From Bacteroidota bacterium (lineage in GTDB: Bacteria; Bacteroidota; Bacteroidia; Bacteroidales; UBA1715): a DNA stretch of 14,161 bases. The notes below the pieces were generated by a model. That model was not told where the DNA came from and made no database searches. It worked only from the letters and a program-made list of their open reading frames with translations. Within the stretch, counting starts at the first letter, position 1. Each line of letters opens with the position of its first letter. The translations under genes and the position numbers were made by a program. Positions 7,311-13,986 of this stretch are shown here, in pieces. The stretch spans positions 1 to 14,161 of the forward strand of contig JAJUFK010000031.1 in NCBI GenBank assembly GCA_029266015.1. Direction: 5' to 3'.

Positions 7311-7883
7311 TTAAAAATTTTCTTCTTTTACTTGGAAGTACGCTTTTGGATGTTGACATGCAGGGCATTTTTCGGGTGCTTTTTTGCCATCGTGAACATA
7401 TCCGCAGTTAGTACATTTCCAACGAGTAGCTTCATCTTTTTCGAATACTTTGTCATTTTTTACATTTTCGAGTAAACGTAAGTATCGTTTTTCGTGTTCT
7501 ATTTCAACTTTTGCAATCATTTTAAATAAAGTAGCAATTTCTTTAAAACCTTCTTTTTCGGCTACTTCGGCAAATTGTGGGTATAACAAAGTCCATTCTT
7601 CGTTTTCACCCATTGCAGCAGCTTGCAAATTTTCGGCAGTTGTACCTACTTTTCCTGCAGGATACATAGCGGTAATTTCTACATCGCCACCTTCTAAATA
7701 ACTAAAAAAGCGTTTTGCATGTTCTTTTTCTTGTTCGGCAGTTTCCATAAAAATGTTTGCTATTTGCTCATAGCCTTCTTTTTTAGCTTGTTTTGCAAAA
7801 AACGTATATCGGCTGCGTGCTTGCGATTCGCCGGCAAACGATTTTAATAAATTTTTTTCTGTTTCAGTTCCTTTTATGCTCAT
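7311..7883 (-). CDS. rbr: Rubrerythrin (diiron peroxidase)
   Basis: Rubrerythrin reduces hydrogen peroxide to water in the cytoplasm of anaerobes, taking electrons through its rubredoxin-like domain. The 190 residues closely follow the classical Desulfovibrio type. The N-terminal four-helix diiron domain has E19 ('AGES'), E52 and H55 ('QEKEH'), E93 and E96, and E127 with H130 ('EIEH') as expected ligands. The C-terminal rubredoxin domain has C157-x-x-C160 and C173-x-x-C176 for one iron. I chose the ATG at 7883, which gives 'MSIKGTETEKN', the family N-terminus; the open frame runs back to 8000 but that part overlaps the neighbouring gene and matches nothing. It is the last gene of the bdh operon, 31 bases after the divergent paralogue. 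Stop is TAA. Confidence 0.95.
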   Translation of the reverse strand: MSIKGTETEKNLLKSFAGESQARSRYTFFAKQAKKEGYEQIANIFMETAEQEKEHAKRFFSYLEGGDVEITAMYPAGKVGTTAENLQAAAMGENEEWTLLYPQFAEVAEKEGFKEIATLFKMIAKVEIEHEKRYLRLLENVKNDKVFEKDEATRWKCTNCGYVHDGKKAPEKCPACQHPKAYFQVKEENF

Positions 7884-7914
7884 AATCTGTGATTTATAGT
7901 TAATAAATAATATG

Positions 7915-8460
7915 TTACAACGTTTGTGTAAAGTAGCCTTGCGGATGATTGCATGCCGGACATTCCAGCGGTGGAGTTTCGCCAACGTGTGTATATCCAC
8001 ATTTTATACAATACCATTCTATAGGCTCATTGCTGTAAAAATACAAATTATTCTCCAATTTATACAATACTTTTTCTAATTGTTTTCTATGAAATTGTTC
8101 GGCTATTGCAATATGTTTGAATTTTGCCGAAAGCTTTGTATTGCTTTCTGCTTTGGATATTTCACTAAAGGTACGATACATATCAGCATCATGTATTTCG
8201 GCAGCTATAGCAGTACGTATATTTTCAATCGTTGTAGCTAGTGTAGGGACAGCAATATTTGTAGAAAATTCAGTAACAGAATTGTCAAAAAATTTCTGAA
8301 AATTTTTGGCATGCGACAATTCGTGTAGGGCAAATTCATCGAACATCTGAGCAATACGAATATAGCCATCGCTACGTGCTTGTTTTGCAAACATGTCGTA
8401 CATGGTTCGCATAGTGCATTCGTTTGCGAATGATTGTATGAGAATTTGATTAATTTGCAT
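7915..8460 (-). CDS. Divergent rubrerythrin-family protein
   Basis: This 181-residue paralogue of the adjacent rubrerythrin keeps both domains. Diiron ligands visible are E14 ('NEC'), E47-x-x-H50 ('HELSH'), E88, and E121-x-x-H124 ('EQFH'). At the position of the second mid-domain glutamate ('E-x-x-E' in classical rubrerythrin) it has D91 ('AEIHD'). The rubredoxin part has C151-x-x-C154-Gly-Tyr and C167-x-x-C170. It starts nine bases after the bdh stop and ends 31 bases before rbr, so the three genes look co-transcribed. The likely role is peroxide reduction, but the altered ligand and divergence could change the substrate or metal preference. Stop is TAA. Confidence 0.85.
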   Translation of the reverse strand: MQINQILIQSFANECTMRTMYDMFAKQARSDGYIRIAQMFDEFALHELSHAKNFQKFFDNSVTEFSTNIAVPTLATTIENIRTAIAAEIHDADMYRTFSEISKAESNTKLSAKFKHIAIAEQFHRKQLEKVLYKLENNLYFYSNEPIEWYCIKCGYTHVGETPPLECPACNHPQGYFTQTL

Positions 8461-8469
8461 AACTCAATT

Positions 8470-9630
8470 TTATAATCTATCCTTCAAAATAGCCTCAACT
8501 ACTTCGGGTGTAATATCGCCCGCTTCACCAAATTTGGTAAGTCCTCGCGATGCTAACCGTTGCGACACCGTTTTGCACACATCGGCACTAATAGTATATG
8601 CCTTAAGCTTAGTTGGAACTCCCAACGATTCAAAAAATTCTACCGTTTTTTCTATTGTTTTGTTAATTTTTTCATCGCGTGAGCCTTGGGTTATATTCCA
8701 TACACGTTGGCCATATTGTATGATTTTATCGCCTTTTACCTGACGGCGAATATTCATATTGCCAGGTAACACTATTGCTAATGTGCGTCCATGGTCTATA
8801 CCATACAGGGCGGTAAGTTCATGTCCAATTATATGTGTGCTCCAATCTTCAATGCAGCCTCTTGAAATGATTCCATTTAATGCCATGGTTGCTGTCCACA
8901 TAAATGTAGCCATAGCATCGTAGTTGGTTTTATTTTTCATAACTATAGGAGTCACTTCTATAAGTGTTGTAAGTATGCTTTCTGCCCAGCGGTCTTGCAG
9001 TGGGGTGTTATTTGGAATTGTTAAATATTGCTCCATTACATGTATAAATGCATCTACAATACCGTTTGCAATTTGTTTGTCGGGTAATGAAAAACATGTT
9101 TCGGGGTCGAGTATAGAGAATTGCGGCATAACCAATTGGCTGCCAAATGCAAGTTTTTCGTTGGTGCTATTGCGCGAAACCACTGAATTTCCATTCATTT
9201 CGGTGCCGGTAGCTGGTAAAGTTAATACGGTACCAATTGGCAATGCTTGGGTAACTTTAATAGTTCCTTGCAAAATACCCCAAGGATCGGTACCTTCGGA
9301 AACGAACATAGCTGCTGCCAAAAATTTGGTGCCGTCTATTACCGAACCGCCACCCACAGGCAACAAAAATGTAACATTTTCTTTTTTTGCTAATTCCAAA
9401 GCCTTCATCATGGTTTCGTACCGTGGATTGGGCTCAATACCGCCAAATTCTACATACGAAAATCCTTTGAGTGCTGCTATTACTTGGTCGTATACCCCAT
9501 TGTGTTTAATACTTCCACCGCCATACAACAACATTACTTTTGCATTTGCAGGTATTAACTGTGAAAGTTTTGCTATTGTTTGTTTACCAAATACAATGTT
9601 TACCGGATTATAATATTCAAAATTGTTCAT
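8470..9630 (-). CDS. yqhD: Iron-containing alcohol dehydrogenase, YqhD-type NADPH aldehyde reductase
   Basis: The 386 residues align along their length with E. coli YqhD (387 residues) as I remember it, from the N-terminal 'MNNF' through 'EFGGIEPNPRYET' to 'RVWNITQGSRDE'. YqhD reduces reactive short-chain aldehydes, such as lipid-peroxidation products, with NADPH. The 'GGGS' at 37-40 corresponds to the NADP phosphate-binding loop, and 'GGGSVIDG' (93-100) is the second nucleotide motif. Metal ligands are D193, H197, H266 and H280, one position from the YqhD ligands. It is the first gene of an operon with two rubrerythrins, fitting oxidative-stress defence: aldehyde removal plus peroxide reduction. 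A fermentative butanol dehydrogenase role is an alternative. A -7 promoter element and palindromes lie at 9651-9677. Stop is TAA. Confidence 0.92.
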   Translation of the reverse strand: MNNFEYYNPVNIVFGKQTIAKLSQLIPANAKVMLLYGGGSIKHNGVYDQVIAALKGFSYVEFGGIEPNPRYETMMKALELAKKENVTFLLPVGGGSVIDGTKFLAAAMFVSEGTDPWGILQGTIKVTQALPIGTVLTLPATGTEMNGNSVVSRNSTNEKLAFGSQLVMPQFSILDPETCFSLPDKQIANGIVDAFIHVMEQYLTIPNNTPLQDRWAESILTTLIEVTPIVMKNKTNYDAMATFMWTATMALNGIISRGCIEDWSTHIIGHELTALYGIDHGRTLAIVLPGNMNIRRQVKGDKIIQYGQRVWNITQGSRDEKINKTIEKTVEFFESLGVPTKLKAYTISADVCKTVSQRLASRGLTKFGEAGDITPEVVEAILKDRL

Positions 9631-9650
9631 ATTTATACATATTTAAAATT

Positions 9651-9677
9651 TATCAAATATACTATAATTTGATAGTA
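9651..9677 (-). promoter_or_regulatory. bdh-rubrerythrin operon promoter with overlapping palindromes
   Basis: On the minus strand TATATTTG (plus 9654-9661) is a perfect -7 element 23 bases before the bdh ATG. No clear -33 TTTG is present. Two inverted repeats overlap it: TATCAAAT (9651-9658) with ATTTGATA (9667-9674), and TACTAT (9660-9665) with ATAGTA (9672-9677). This would suit a repressor or activator site. The repeats are AT-rich, and the first could instead be a weak terminator of the lycopene cyclase gene, whose stop is at 9688. Confidence 0.4.
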
Positions 9678-9687
9678 CGCTTATGTA

Positions 9688-10524
9688 TTATATCGGTGAT
9701 TTTTGACTAAATTTTTGGCGAAACCATTCAAATAATGATGTGTTTATAAGTAAAAGAGGGAGTAAATAAATAATGTCTTCTATAGGGATTGAAATTATAC
9801 GTATATTCAATAATTCTTCTGTATTGTACCAAACTATGGGTTCATTTTGAAATGCTCCGGTTAAGATTCCATTTATAAAAAAAAATGGAATGAGTGATAC
9901 TATAAAGACAAGATATGTTTTTAAACGAATATATGCATTGCCAATAGCAAGATGTAAACATAGAGTAGAGGCTGCAAATAAAGTAACAGTAGAAGTATAG
10001 GTGTATTGCCAAAAATAAATTCCTATAATTATCAATCCAATTATTAATGTAGGGGTAATTATATCAGGTACATTATGGCGAGGCATTAACGCATATATTT
10101 CAAAACATACATAAATAAACATAAATGCTGTAGGTATTGTAATGAAAAATAATAATTCTTCAATTGGGAGATTCCAAACAAAAATATTGAGTAAATACTT
10201 TGAATTAAATCCCCATACGTGAATGTGTGTTTTAGCAAAATCCCACATTATAAATAGAAATCCGGTAATAAGAATGGCAGGTAAAATACTTGTATATGTG
10301 CGTGCAAAATATACTTTTTTGTCGAATGATAAAGCAATGATAGGTATAATTACAATAGCGTGAATAATACAATATAAATACTTGGTTTCAAACCATGGAA
10401 TATACAATAGAGTAGTAACGTTTGTTTCAAAAAAATCTGAGTTTGAGGTATTAGTTATACCATTTACACATGCTGCTATGCATAATAGTATTGAAGTAAT
10501 TATGAATAGCGTTTTTTGTGTCAT
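9688..10524 (-). CDS. Lycopene cyclase domain-containing membrane protein
   Basis: The 278 residues are mostly transmembrane helices and match the CrtYc/CrtYd-type lycopene cyclase family, here with both repeats fused. Repeat one includes 'ALSFDKKVYFARTYTSILPA' (64-83), 'FIMWDF' and 'NLPIEELLFFITIP' (118-131). Repeat two has 'FINGILTGAF' and 'SIPIEDIIYLLPLLLIN' (245-261). The P-x-E-[ED] acidic pairs are the expected catalytic or structural residues. Such enzymes close the ends of lycopene into beta rings. An extra N-terminal segment of ~48 residues with its own hydrophobic stretch (6-22) precedes the usual start. No other carotenoid gene is in the window. It has its own likely promoter and sits 73 bases after the DUF3570 gene. 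Stop is TAA. Confidence 0.8.
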   Translation of the reverse strand: MTQKTLFIITSILLCIAACVNGITNTSNSDFFETNVTTLLYIPWFETKYLYCIIHAIVIIPIIALSFDKKVYFARTYTSILPAILITGFLFIMWDFAKTHIHVWGFNSKYLLNIFVWNLPIEELLFFITIPTAFMFIYVCFEIYALMPRHNVPDIITPTLIIGLIIIGIYFWQYTYTSTVTLFAASTLCLHLAIGNAYIRLKTYLVFIVSLIPFFFINGILTGAFQNEPIVWYNTEELLNIRIISIPIEDIIYLLPLLLINTSLFEWFRQKFSQKSPI

Positions 10525-10548
10525 ATTTTACATCTTGATTGCTGTATG

Positions 10549-10556
10549 CAAACATA
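10549..10556 (-). promoter_or_regulatory. Likely -7 element for the lycopene cyclase gene
   Basis: On the minus strand TATGTTTG fits the TAnnTTTG element and lies 25 bases before the cyclase ATG. No -33 TTTG or TTG is found at the expected distance. It suggests that this gene can be transcribed separately from the DUF3570 cluster. Confidence 0.4.
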
Positions 10557-10597
10557 GATAATTTTTACATATAAATTAACGTCAGTTCAATGTTAAA

Positions 10598-11917
10598 TTA
10601 CTCCTTCTTTGTTTCAATTACAAAACCACAATCTATGGTTGTGGACCATGCACTAAGCCCGTCGCTTCTATTGTAGCGCACGTATCGCATGTCAACATAT
10701 TTGAATTTTAATAATTTTTTTTCGGAGTATGGAATGTTTGCTCGTGCCAATCCGTAGAGAGGCGAGTAGCGAAATCCTACGCCATATTTCCAATTGGTAA
10801 ATGCCGATAAGTCATAATCGGACGTGTAATAAGGAACAGCAGGTACAAGCGGATACACATTTTTTTCAACTACGGGCACCGTGCCATATTCATAAAAATA
10901 ACGTGACGCTGTTTGTGTATAGTATCGCACTATAGGGAATAACGTAAGATATGGCGATGGTTTTACCGGAATTTCTACTTGTAGGGTATGCGAACGTATG
11001 CCAAAATCATCAAAATAATATCGATACAGCATTCTTACAACCATAAAATCAACAGGAAAATAATGTACCCGAATTCCCAAGGGAACTTTGTAACGTGTGT
11101 TTGGTAATAATTCTACATCTACAGCAGAATTCCATACTTTTATGGTATCATTGTCTTGTCCATCATCAAAAAACACACGATTGAATGGTGTATACAACAA
11201 CCCATATTGATATACAAAATCAGACAACAAGGCTACTTGTAGTTTTTTGTTAATCACCTGCGTGTAAATAATAGAAAATGTATTAGAAATTCGCGTATCG
11301 CGAGCATAGTCGGTAGACGAATTACCTAAATGCATAGGATATTCTCTAAAATGTGTTTTTGACGAATCACGAAATTCTCCCGGCAATATAATTTTCCATA
11401 CATCGTAATACAATAAATTTTTGAATTGAATTGATGAATTTTCGTTTTTGGAAGTTTTAAGATAGCCGTAACCGATATTCGATGAAATAACATCAAATTC
11501 TTTCGAAAATCCTAACATGTAAGTATTGGTCCTATAGTTCGAAAGATTTCGCTTGCTATATGCTATATTCCCATGATATCGTGCATCAGATTTTGATGCC
11601 GACGACAAATATTTTTTACTTGCTTCGCTTATATATTTTACAATTTTATTGCTTGATGCCGATGAATAGTAATCCTCGCCTATTGATACATTTACAATGC
11701 GGGCACTATCTACAGGAATATTTACAATTATCATAGGAGCCATATTTTTCAACTGTTCGGTGCCTATACCACCGGTTACGGCAGAATGATTTCCTTTTTG
11801 TTCGTAATAATTAAACAAAAAATTAATTTCGGGGTCTTCTTGTATTACTGTTTGTTGTGCATAACTATTAAATGCAAACAACATAAAAATTACCGTATAA
11901 ATTAATTGCAGCCGCAT
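10598..11917 (-). CDS. DUF3570 family outer-membrane beta-barrel protein
   Basis: The 439 residues begin with a signal peptide (about 1-20, ending 'NSYA') and continue as alternating aromatic/polar strands typical of an outer-membrane barrel, rich in Tyr and Arg. The family's hallmark blocks are visible near the N-terminus: 'HSAVTGGIGTEQL' (44-56), 'EDYYSSASS' (81-89) and 'SSASKSDAR' (105-113). The biochemical function of DUF3570 is unknown to me. Its gene overlaps the DUF4266 gene by 16 bases and is the last gene of the apbE cluster. A strong Shine-Dalgarno sequence precedes the ATG at 11917. I infer a porin or scaffold that connects the lipoprotein or a flavoprotein to the outer membrane. 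Stop is TAA. Confidence 0.82.
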   Translation of the reverse strand: MRLQLIYTVIFMLFAFNSYAQQTVIQEDPEINFLFNYYEQKGNHSAVTGGIGTEQLKNMAPMIIVNIPVDSARIVNVSIGEDYYSSASSNKIVKYISEASKKYLSSASKSDARYHGNIAYSKRNLSNYRTNTYMLGFSKEFDVISSNIGYGYLKTSKNENSSIQFKNLLYYDVWKIILPGEFRDSSKTHFREYPMHLGNSSTDYARDTRISNTFSIIYTQVINKKLQVALLSDFVYQYGLLYTPFNRVFFDDGQDNDTIKVWNSAVDVELLPNTRYKVPLGIRVHYFPVDFMVVRMLYRYYFDDFGIRSHTLQVEIPVKPSPYLTLFPIVRYYTQTASRYFYEYGTVPVVEKNVYPLVPAVPYYTSDYDLSAFTNWKYGVGFRYSPLYGLARANIPYSEKKLLKFKYVDMRYVRYNRSDGLSAWSTTIDCGFVIETKKE

Positions 11918-12120
11918 CCTCCGCCTCCTTTCCCGCCATTGGCTCCCGACGAACCCTCGCGATAATTTTCAATACCAATTTCATAATACTCTACTTTGCG
12001 TGCGTCGAGTTTCATATCTTCGTCGTTTAAATACGCTTTTTGGTATGCTTCTACGCTTACACACGAATGAAGAGCAATTATTGCTATACCTATTATAATG
12101 TATCGAACAATTGTATTCAT
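11902..12120 (-). CDS. DUF4266 family small lipoprotein with GGGGCGCN tail
   Basis: The 72-residue product has a lipoprotein signal peptide with a lipobox 'LHSC' (C20 lipidated). It then has the family block 'VEAYQKAYLNDEDMKLDA' (23-40) and a Gly-rich C-terminus 'GGKGGGGCGCN' (62-72) ending Cys69-Gly-Cys71-Asn. After lipidation the mature chain is only ~53 residues. The pairing with DUF3570 and ApbE is one I know from other bacteria, but the function is undescribed to my knowledge. The two terminal cysteines could bind a metal, form a disulfide that the upstream thioredoxin-like protein reduces, or be modified. It starts seven bases after apbE, and its last codons overlap the DUF3570 start. 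Stop is TAA. Confidence 0.85.
   Translation of the reverse strand: MNTIVRYIIIGIAIIALHSCVSVEAYQKAYLNDEDMKLDARKVEYYEIGIENYREGSSGANGGKGGGGCGCN
11924..11931 (-). promoter_or_regulatory. Shine-Dalgarno sequence for DUF3570 inside the DUF4266 gene
   Basis: On the minus strand AAAGGAGG lies six bases before the DUF3570 ATG. It is formed by Lys/Gly codons of the DUF4266 Gly-rich tail. Strong Shine-Dalgarno sequences are rare in Bacteroidota, so this one may be fortuitous, but it sits at the ideal distance and supports the ATG at 11917. Confidence 0.55.
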
Positions 12121-12127
12121 TGCTTGT

Positions 12128-13141
12128 TTATTTTATAATTCTATAAGCAGATTGCACCGTATATGGTTGCAATTGTATGTTATTAGACGCTACAATTCTA
12201 AAATCTTGCGTTATTACAATACATTCTACACCTTTTATTTTGTTTACTAGTTTCAAAGCTTCTACTTCGCCTAGCAGCATACATGTGGTAGCAAGTGCAT
12301 CTCCCAATTCGGCATCGGGGCAGATAATGGTAGCCGATATCAATCCCGTAGCAGGATAACCTGTTTTGGGATTTATTATGTGTGCATATCGAATACCGTT
12401 AATTTCGGTATACTTTTCGTAGGTGCCCGATGTTACCACACTCATTTCGCCCACATCGAGCCACGACACTGCTTTTTCAGGTTCACGTGGATCGGCTATA
12501 CCAATAGTCCATAGTTTGGCATCTTCGGGGCTGCCCCAAGTAATTAAATCGCCACCTGCTATTACTATACCGCTTTGAATTCCTGCCAATTTCATGGCGT
12601 CGCGGGCTTTATTGGCAGCATACCCTTTACCTATGGCACCAAATGATATTTTCATACCCATGTGCTTCAAAAATACGGTATTGCTATCGGTATTTACAAT
12701 AATGTCATTGTAATTGATAAGCCGAATTGCATGTGCAATAATCTCAGGCGACGGAAGTTCTTTCATGCTACCGTCGAAACGCCAAATAGGGTCCATGCTC
12801 GCCCACGAAACGTCGAACAATCCTCCCGAAAGTTCCGACACCTTTTTGCTGCGAAGAATAAGGTCGCACAATTCTTTGCTTACGTGCACCGGTTTAACTC
12901 CTGCATTATTATTTATGTAGCTTACTTCTGATTGAGCAATATGAGGCGAAAGAAATTGCTCGATTCTCGAAATTTCTGCAATTCCTATATCTATTCCTCG
13001 CTGTGTTTCTTGTTGCGTTGGGGCTATTGCAGTAATTTCAAAACGAACTCCCATGAGAGTAAGTATTTTTGTTTGCGTATGTGCCCAAACTATCGTGTTA
13101 AGCACAAGCAATATACTTACTATGGAAGCTATACGCATCAT
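12128..13141 (-). CDS. apbE: FAD:protein FMN transferase (ApbE)
   Basis: ApbE cleaves FAD and attaches FMN to a Thr or Ser in DxxTGAT-type motifs of exported proteins. I place the start at 13141, inside an ATGA overlap with the upstream stop, giving 337 residues with a clean signal peptide (about 1-20, ending 'TIVWA') and no lipobox cysteine. An ATG at 13171 would add ten residues. Family motifs are 'SFGAIGKGYAANKA' (166-179), 'GIVIAGGDLITWG' (191-203), 'VTSGTYEKY' (236-244), 'AHIINPKTGYPATG' (253-266) and 'AELGDALATTCMLLG' (277-291), the last holding the Mg-binding Asp and Thr. Its neighbours are a DUF2271 gene with a matching target-like motif and the DUF4266/DUF3570 pair, so the substrate is probably local. 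Stop is TAA. Confidence 0.94.
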   Translation of the reverse strand: MMRIASIVSILLVLNTIVWAHTQTKILTLMGVRFEITAIAPTQQETQRGIDIGIAEISRIEQFLSPHIAQSEVSYINNNAGVKPVHVSKELCDLILRSKKVSELSGGLFDVSWASMDPIWRFDGSMKELPSPEIIAHAIRLINYNDIIVNTDSNTVFLKHMGMKISFGAIGKGYAANKARDAMKLAGIQSGIVIAGGDLITWGSPEDAKLWTIGIADPREPEKAVSWLDVGEMSVVTSGTYEKYTEINGIRYAHIINPKTGYPATGLISATIICPDAELGDALATTCMLLGEVEALKLVNKIKGVECIVITQDFRIVASNNIQLQPYTVQSAYRIIK

Positions 13142-13986
13142 AATTTTGAATAAAAGAATTTTTGGGTACACCCTTTATTCCCAATGCGCAATTTACAAAT
13201 ATATGTTCCTGTTGGCACTTTGTGTCCGTTAATATCAACACCATGCCATTCAATAGTATTCATAGCATTGAGGTAATAAGGATTGTGAACCGTATACACC
13301 ACAGTGCCTTGAATAGAAAGTATGGTAAGTTGCACATCGTCAAATTCTTCATTGGAAAACTGAAAAAGTACTTTACCACGACGTGGTGAAATTGAAATGT
13401 TTGCTTCTTGTTTTTCAACACGTTCTATAGAAACTTGTGTAGGGGTATATTGCAAACTTATATTTTTAAAATAGGTTTTATCTTCATATGTATCAGTATA
13501 TTCACTATCACCTTTTACAAAATTAAACGAAGCATATGGTCCTTGTTGATTTGCACTTACATTTTCTATATGCAATACATAATCACCATCGGGAACAATA
13601 TTTTTTGCAGAATTGGTACCGTTCCATGTTACGGTATGGGTACCAAAACTTGTAAGCGTAGGTCCTGTTACAGCATCAATCGTATTACCCGAAGTTTGAG
13701 CTATCCACGTAATCAATTTTGGTTTGCGAATACCACCTCTTACAATGAGCGTTTTTACAAAATCTCCATTAGTTTTTGTAATCCATACTGCAAGTACATT
13801 ATTGGGAGCATATGTGCCACCATTATTTGTAGTAGTAAACGTAAATGAAAGATTTGCAGGAGTTGAAACTTGTTCAGCTTTGTATGAAAATGAATACAGA
13901 ACAATGAGAATAATACTTACAACAGAAACAATAGGGATAAATTTTGATAAAAAATTATTTATTTGTATCATATGAATAAAATGCAT
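13138..13986 (-). CDS. DUF2271 protein with possible flavinylation motif and T9SS/FlgD-like tail
   Basis: The 282 residues start with a hydrophobic export signal (about 14-33). Residues about 45-160 fit DUF2271: 'NNVLAVWITKTNGDFVKTL' (62-80), then D104-A-V-T107-G-P-T110, then 'FGTHTVTWNG' and 'VPDGDYVLHIEN'. The D-x-x-T-G-P-T segment resembles the ApbE target consensus DxxTGA[ST], with Pro for Ala; T110 would be the flavinylated residue. Residues about 195-282 form a second beta domain with 'IEWHGVDINGHKVPTGTY' and a basic end, like FlgD-Ig/T9SS type A sorting domains; I infer surface export. The start overlaps the thioredoxin-like gene by 32 bases (17 if the second ATG at 13971 is used), and the TGA stop overlaps the apbE start. 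It is the only intact gene here ending in TGA. Confidence 0.75.
   Translation of the reverse strand: MHFIHMIQINNFLSKFIPIVSVVSIILIVLYSFSYKAEQVSTPANLSFTFTTTNNGGTYAPNNVLAVWITKTNGDFVKTLIVRGGIRKPKLITWIAQTSGNTIDAVTGPTLTSFGTHTVTWNGTNSAKNIVPDGDYVLHIENVSANQQGPYASFNFVKGDSEYTDTYEDKTYFKNISLQYTPTQVSIERVEKQEANISISPRRGKVLFQFSNEEFDDVQLTILSIQGTVVYTVHNPYYLNAMNTIEWHGVDINGHKVPTGTYICKLRIGNKGCTQKFFYSKL

Noticed and set aside
7884..8000. N-terminal extension of rubrerythrin to an ATG at 8000
   Set aside because: It overlaps the paralogue's coding sequence (ending at 7915), and the ATG at 7883 gives the exact family N-terminus.
8924..9613. 229-codon open frame on the plus strand antisense to bdh
   Set aside because: It is a shadow of a well-recognised gene; its translation resembles no family and has no start context.
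11840..11917. DUF3570 'AVTGG' block as another flavinylation site
   Set aside because: It lacks the Asp three positions before the Thr and has no Thr or Ser at the final position; it is a family hallmark of DUF3570 rather than an ApbE motif.
13142..13171. ApbE starting at 13171
   Set aside because: It would overlap DUF2271 by 34 bases and put ten extra residues before a complete signal peptide. The ATGA overlap at 13138-13141 is the simpler start, though the longer form is not excluded.
13408..13848. 146-codon plus-strand open frame antisense to DUF2271
   Set aside because: The DUF2271 reading is supported by domain motifs and operon context; this one is a shadow.
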